From CBCXVS01 sp965178525 (GTDB taxonomy: Bacteria; Tectomicrobia; Entotheonellia; Entotheonellales; Entotheonellaceae): a stretch of 6,605 nt of DNA. The stretch is from positions 1 to 6,605 of the forward strand of contig CBCXVS010000355.1 in the NCBI GenBank assembly GCA_965178525.1, in the 5' to 3' direction. A program made the translations under genes and the position numbers. Of the stretch, positions 5,316 through 6,605 are shown piece after piece. The notes under the pieces are model-generated. The model saw only the letters and a program-made list of their open reading frames with translations, was not told the DNA's origin and did no database searches. Positions within the stretch are counted from its first letter, which is position 1; each line of letters opens with the position of its first letter.

Positions 5316-6578
5316 ATGCACCATGGCCAGCCCATCTTCAGCAGACGACACTTCCTGCAGGGACTCGGCGCCATTGGCGGCGCTGGCGCTGTCTATCACG
5401 GCTTGACCACGCTAGGTTTAATGCGGATTCCTGAGGCCAATGCCGCAGGCTGCGAGATGCCGGAAATCAACACCCATATCGGCAAGGGCAAGCGCGTGAT
5501 CGTGCTTGGCGCCGGTCTCGCGGGCTTGTGCTCGGCGTATTTGCTGGCCAATAACGGATTCCGCGTCCGGGTCATTGAAGCCAATGACCGCTTTGGCGGC
5601 CGCAGCTTCACCATACGCCGTGGCGATACATTCCGCGAAGTCGGAGGGCCGGAACAAGCGTGCCAGTTCACGAACGACCGCCTGTACTTCAACGCCGGAC
5701 CCGGCCGCATCCCGCAACATCACTGTGTGGTGCTGGAATACTGCCGGCGTTTCAACGTGCCGTTGGAGCCGTACATCTTTCTCTGTGAAGCCAATCGCCT
5801 GCAAAACGATGACGTCCTCGATGGCAAGCCGGTGCCGTTTCGCCGCGTGCAGCATAACCTCCGCGGCGTCATCTCCGAGCTGCTCGCCAAGGTGACCCAA
5901 CAGGGCGAACTCGACAAGGAACTCAGCCCGATCGACCGGCAGAAATTCCTGGACATGCTGCGGAATTTCGGCGCCCTGACACGGAAATCCAATGGTCAAT
6001 ACGTCTACGAAATCCCGGCTGATCCCAGTCACGGCTACCCGCGATCCGGTTATCGCGTCGAACCAGGGGCGAATCTCCACGCCGGCACGCCGTATCCGGG
6101 CATCAGCCTGAAGACGATCATCGCCTCGAAGTTCTGGAACCCGGAGCTGTTCAATCACTTGGAGTATTTTTGGCAGACCTCGCTCATGCAGCCGAGCGGT
6201 GGCATGGACATGATCTGGAAACGCGGTTTCTTGCCGCAGCGCGTGCCGGTCGAGGCGATTCCGCCCGATATGCGGTCCGATCGGGAGCCGACTGTGCAGG
6301 CCCTGGTGACGCTCAACAGCCCGGTCAAATCCGTTCGCAATTTCAACACCGGGGTTGAGGTTGTGCATGGCAACGATGTGGTCGCCCAGGCGGATTACTG
6401 CATCTCCACCATGGCGCCGATCCAACTGGTGCAGGTTGGCCGTGGCTTTTCGACGTCCTTTGTCAACGCCCTGGCCGACATCGCTTACCGGCCGGCGGCC
6501 AAAGTCGGCTGGCAGACCAAGAGCCGGTTTTGGGAGGCCGAGGATGGGATTTACGGCGTGCGACCTGAAGACGCCTAA
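5316..6578 (+). CDS. Tat-exported flavin amine oxidase / L-amino-acid oxidase-like protein, interrupted
   Basis: The ATG at 5316 follows GGGAGG by 5 bases. The N-terminus has a twin-arginine signal, SRRHFL (residues 9-14), a mild hydrophobic stretch and a likely cut near ANA at 41-43, so the folded flavoprotein would be exported with its FAD. The FAD-binding fold is clear: VIVLGAGLAGL with GxGxxG at 65-70, Glu88 for the ribose, and GGR at 94-96. The motif NAGPGRIPQHH resembles the L-amino-acid oxidase GPMR motif, whose arginine holds the substrate carboxylate. Such enzymes oxidise an amine or amino acid to an imine, releasing H2O2. The frame gives 420 residues and stops at 6576-6578, without the C-terminal FAD and substrate region. 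The family similarity ends at FWEAEDGIYG; the last residues, VRPEDA, are encoded by what looks like the start of a group II intron. Splicing could restore the gene. A plain truncation or chimera is the alternative. Confidence 0.8.
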   Translation: MHHGQPIFSRRHFLQGLGAIGGAGAVYHGLTTLGLMRIPEANAAGCEMPEINTHIGKGKRVIVLGAGLAGLCSAYLLANNGFRVRVIEANDRFGGRSFTIRRGDTFREVGGPEQACQFTNDRLYFNAGPGRIPQHHCVVLEYCRRFNVPLEPYIFLCEANRLQNDDVLDGKPVPFRRVQHNLRGVISELLAKVTQQGELDKELSPIDRQKFLDMLRNFGALTRKSNGQYVYEIPADPSHGYPRSGYRVEPGANLHAGTPYPGISLKTIIASKFWNPELFNHLEYFWQTSLMQPSGGMDMIWKRGFLPQRVPVEAIPPDMRSDREPTVQALVTLNSPVKSVRNFNTGVEVVHGNDVVAQADYCISTMAPIQLVQVGRGFSTSFVNALADIAYRPAAKVGWQTKSRFWEAEDGIYGVRPEDA

Positions 6579-6605
6579 CTTAAGTGGTTTGAACCAGTTG
6601 AAGGA
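6558..6605 (+). mobile_element. Probable 5' end of a group II intron (continues past the window)
   Basis: The sequence from 6558 begins GTGCGACCTGAAGACGCC. Bacterial group II introns start with GUGYG, and several continue with a short stem like GCG...CGC here (6560-6562 with 6572-6574). A second small stem, TGGT/ACCA around TTGA (6585-6596), follows. The junction coincides with the exact point where amine oxidase similarity is lost, just after the codon for Gly in GIYG, so insertion would be in phase 0. The oxidase frame hits TAA 18 bases inside the element. Domains I-VI and any intron-encoded reverse transcriptase would lie to the right, outside the window. The intron class cannot be assigned from 48 bases. 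A different breakpoint or an assembly chimera is possible. Confidence 0.5.

Noticed and set aside
5418..6425. 335-codon open frame on the - strand opposite the amine oxidase
   Set aside because: It lies antisense to a gene with clear FAD-binding motifs and has shadow-like composition with no recognisable domain or ribosome-binding site.
6585..6605. GGTTTGAACC near the right edge as a tRNA T-arm
   Set aside because: It does not match the GGTTCRA pattern and no acceptor, anticodon or CCA elements are around it; it fits better as a small stem of the putative intron.
1..6605. CRISPR array, rRNA or complete insertion sequence
   Set aside because: I saw no regularly spaced repeats, no rRNA-like sequence and no transposase-like reading frame.

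Overview
The window looks like a piece of an accessory region in a bacterial genome, probably from an uncultured Gram-negative-like lineage. The evidence is a Tat-exported flavoprotein, a secreted caspase-like protein, purine-rich Shine-Dalgarno sites, and a luciferase-like monooxygenase paired with an alpha/beta hydrolase. That enzyme mix suggests groups such as Tectomicrobia/Entotheonella or Rokubacteria, but the sequence cannot settle the taxon. The left part (1 to about 2650) is visibly richer in A+T than the right part (about 3050 to 6605), and a markedly A+T-rich island lies around 1985-2215.

Left module, + strand (151-2654): a membrane-anchored TPR protein, a secreted caspase-fold (C14-like) protein with a C-terminal YARHG domain, and overlapping its end an N-acetylmuramoyl-L-alanine amidase (Amidase_2) gene. 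The three are tightly packed and look co-transcribed. All three would act at or outside the inner membrane, which suggests a cell-envelope or lytic function. The amidase is broken: a frame change coincides with loss of the segment that should carry the first zinc-ligand histidine. A possible C-terminal tail of an upstream gene occupies 3-80.

Middle (2655-3066): a hairpin-rich convergent gap, a small unrecognised gene on the - strand (about 85-91 aa), and a GC-rich terminator-like hairpin that closes the next - strand operon.

Right module (3067-6605): a two-gene - strand operon, alpha/beta hydrolase followed by a luciferase-like flavin-dependent oxidoreductase, driven from a 202-bp divergent region that holds a good sigma70-type promoter (perfect TTGACA, 17-bp spacer). 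On the other side, a Tat-signal amine oxidase/L-amino-acid oxidase-like gene runs on the + strand. The hydrolase has glycine where the family's nucleophilic serine should be. The oxidase reading frame stops early, and the coding similarity ends exactly where a sequence starting GTGCGACCTGAAG begins. That is the 5' signature of a bacterial group II intron, so I read the last 48 bases as the start of an intron inserted in the oxidase gene, most of it beyond the window.
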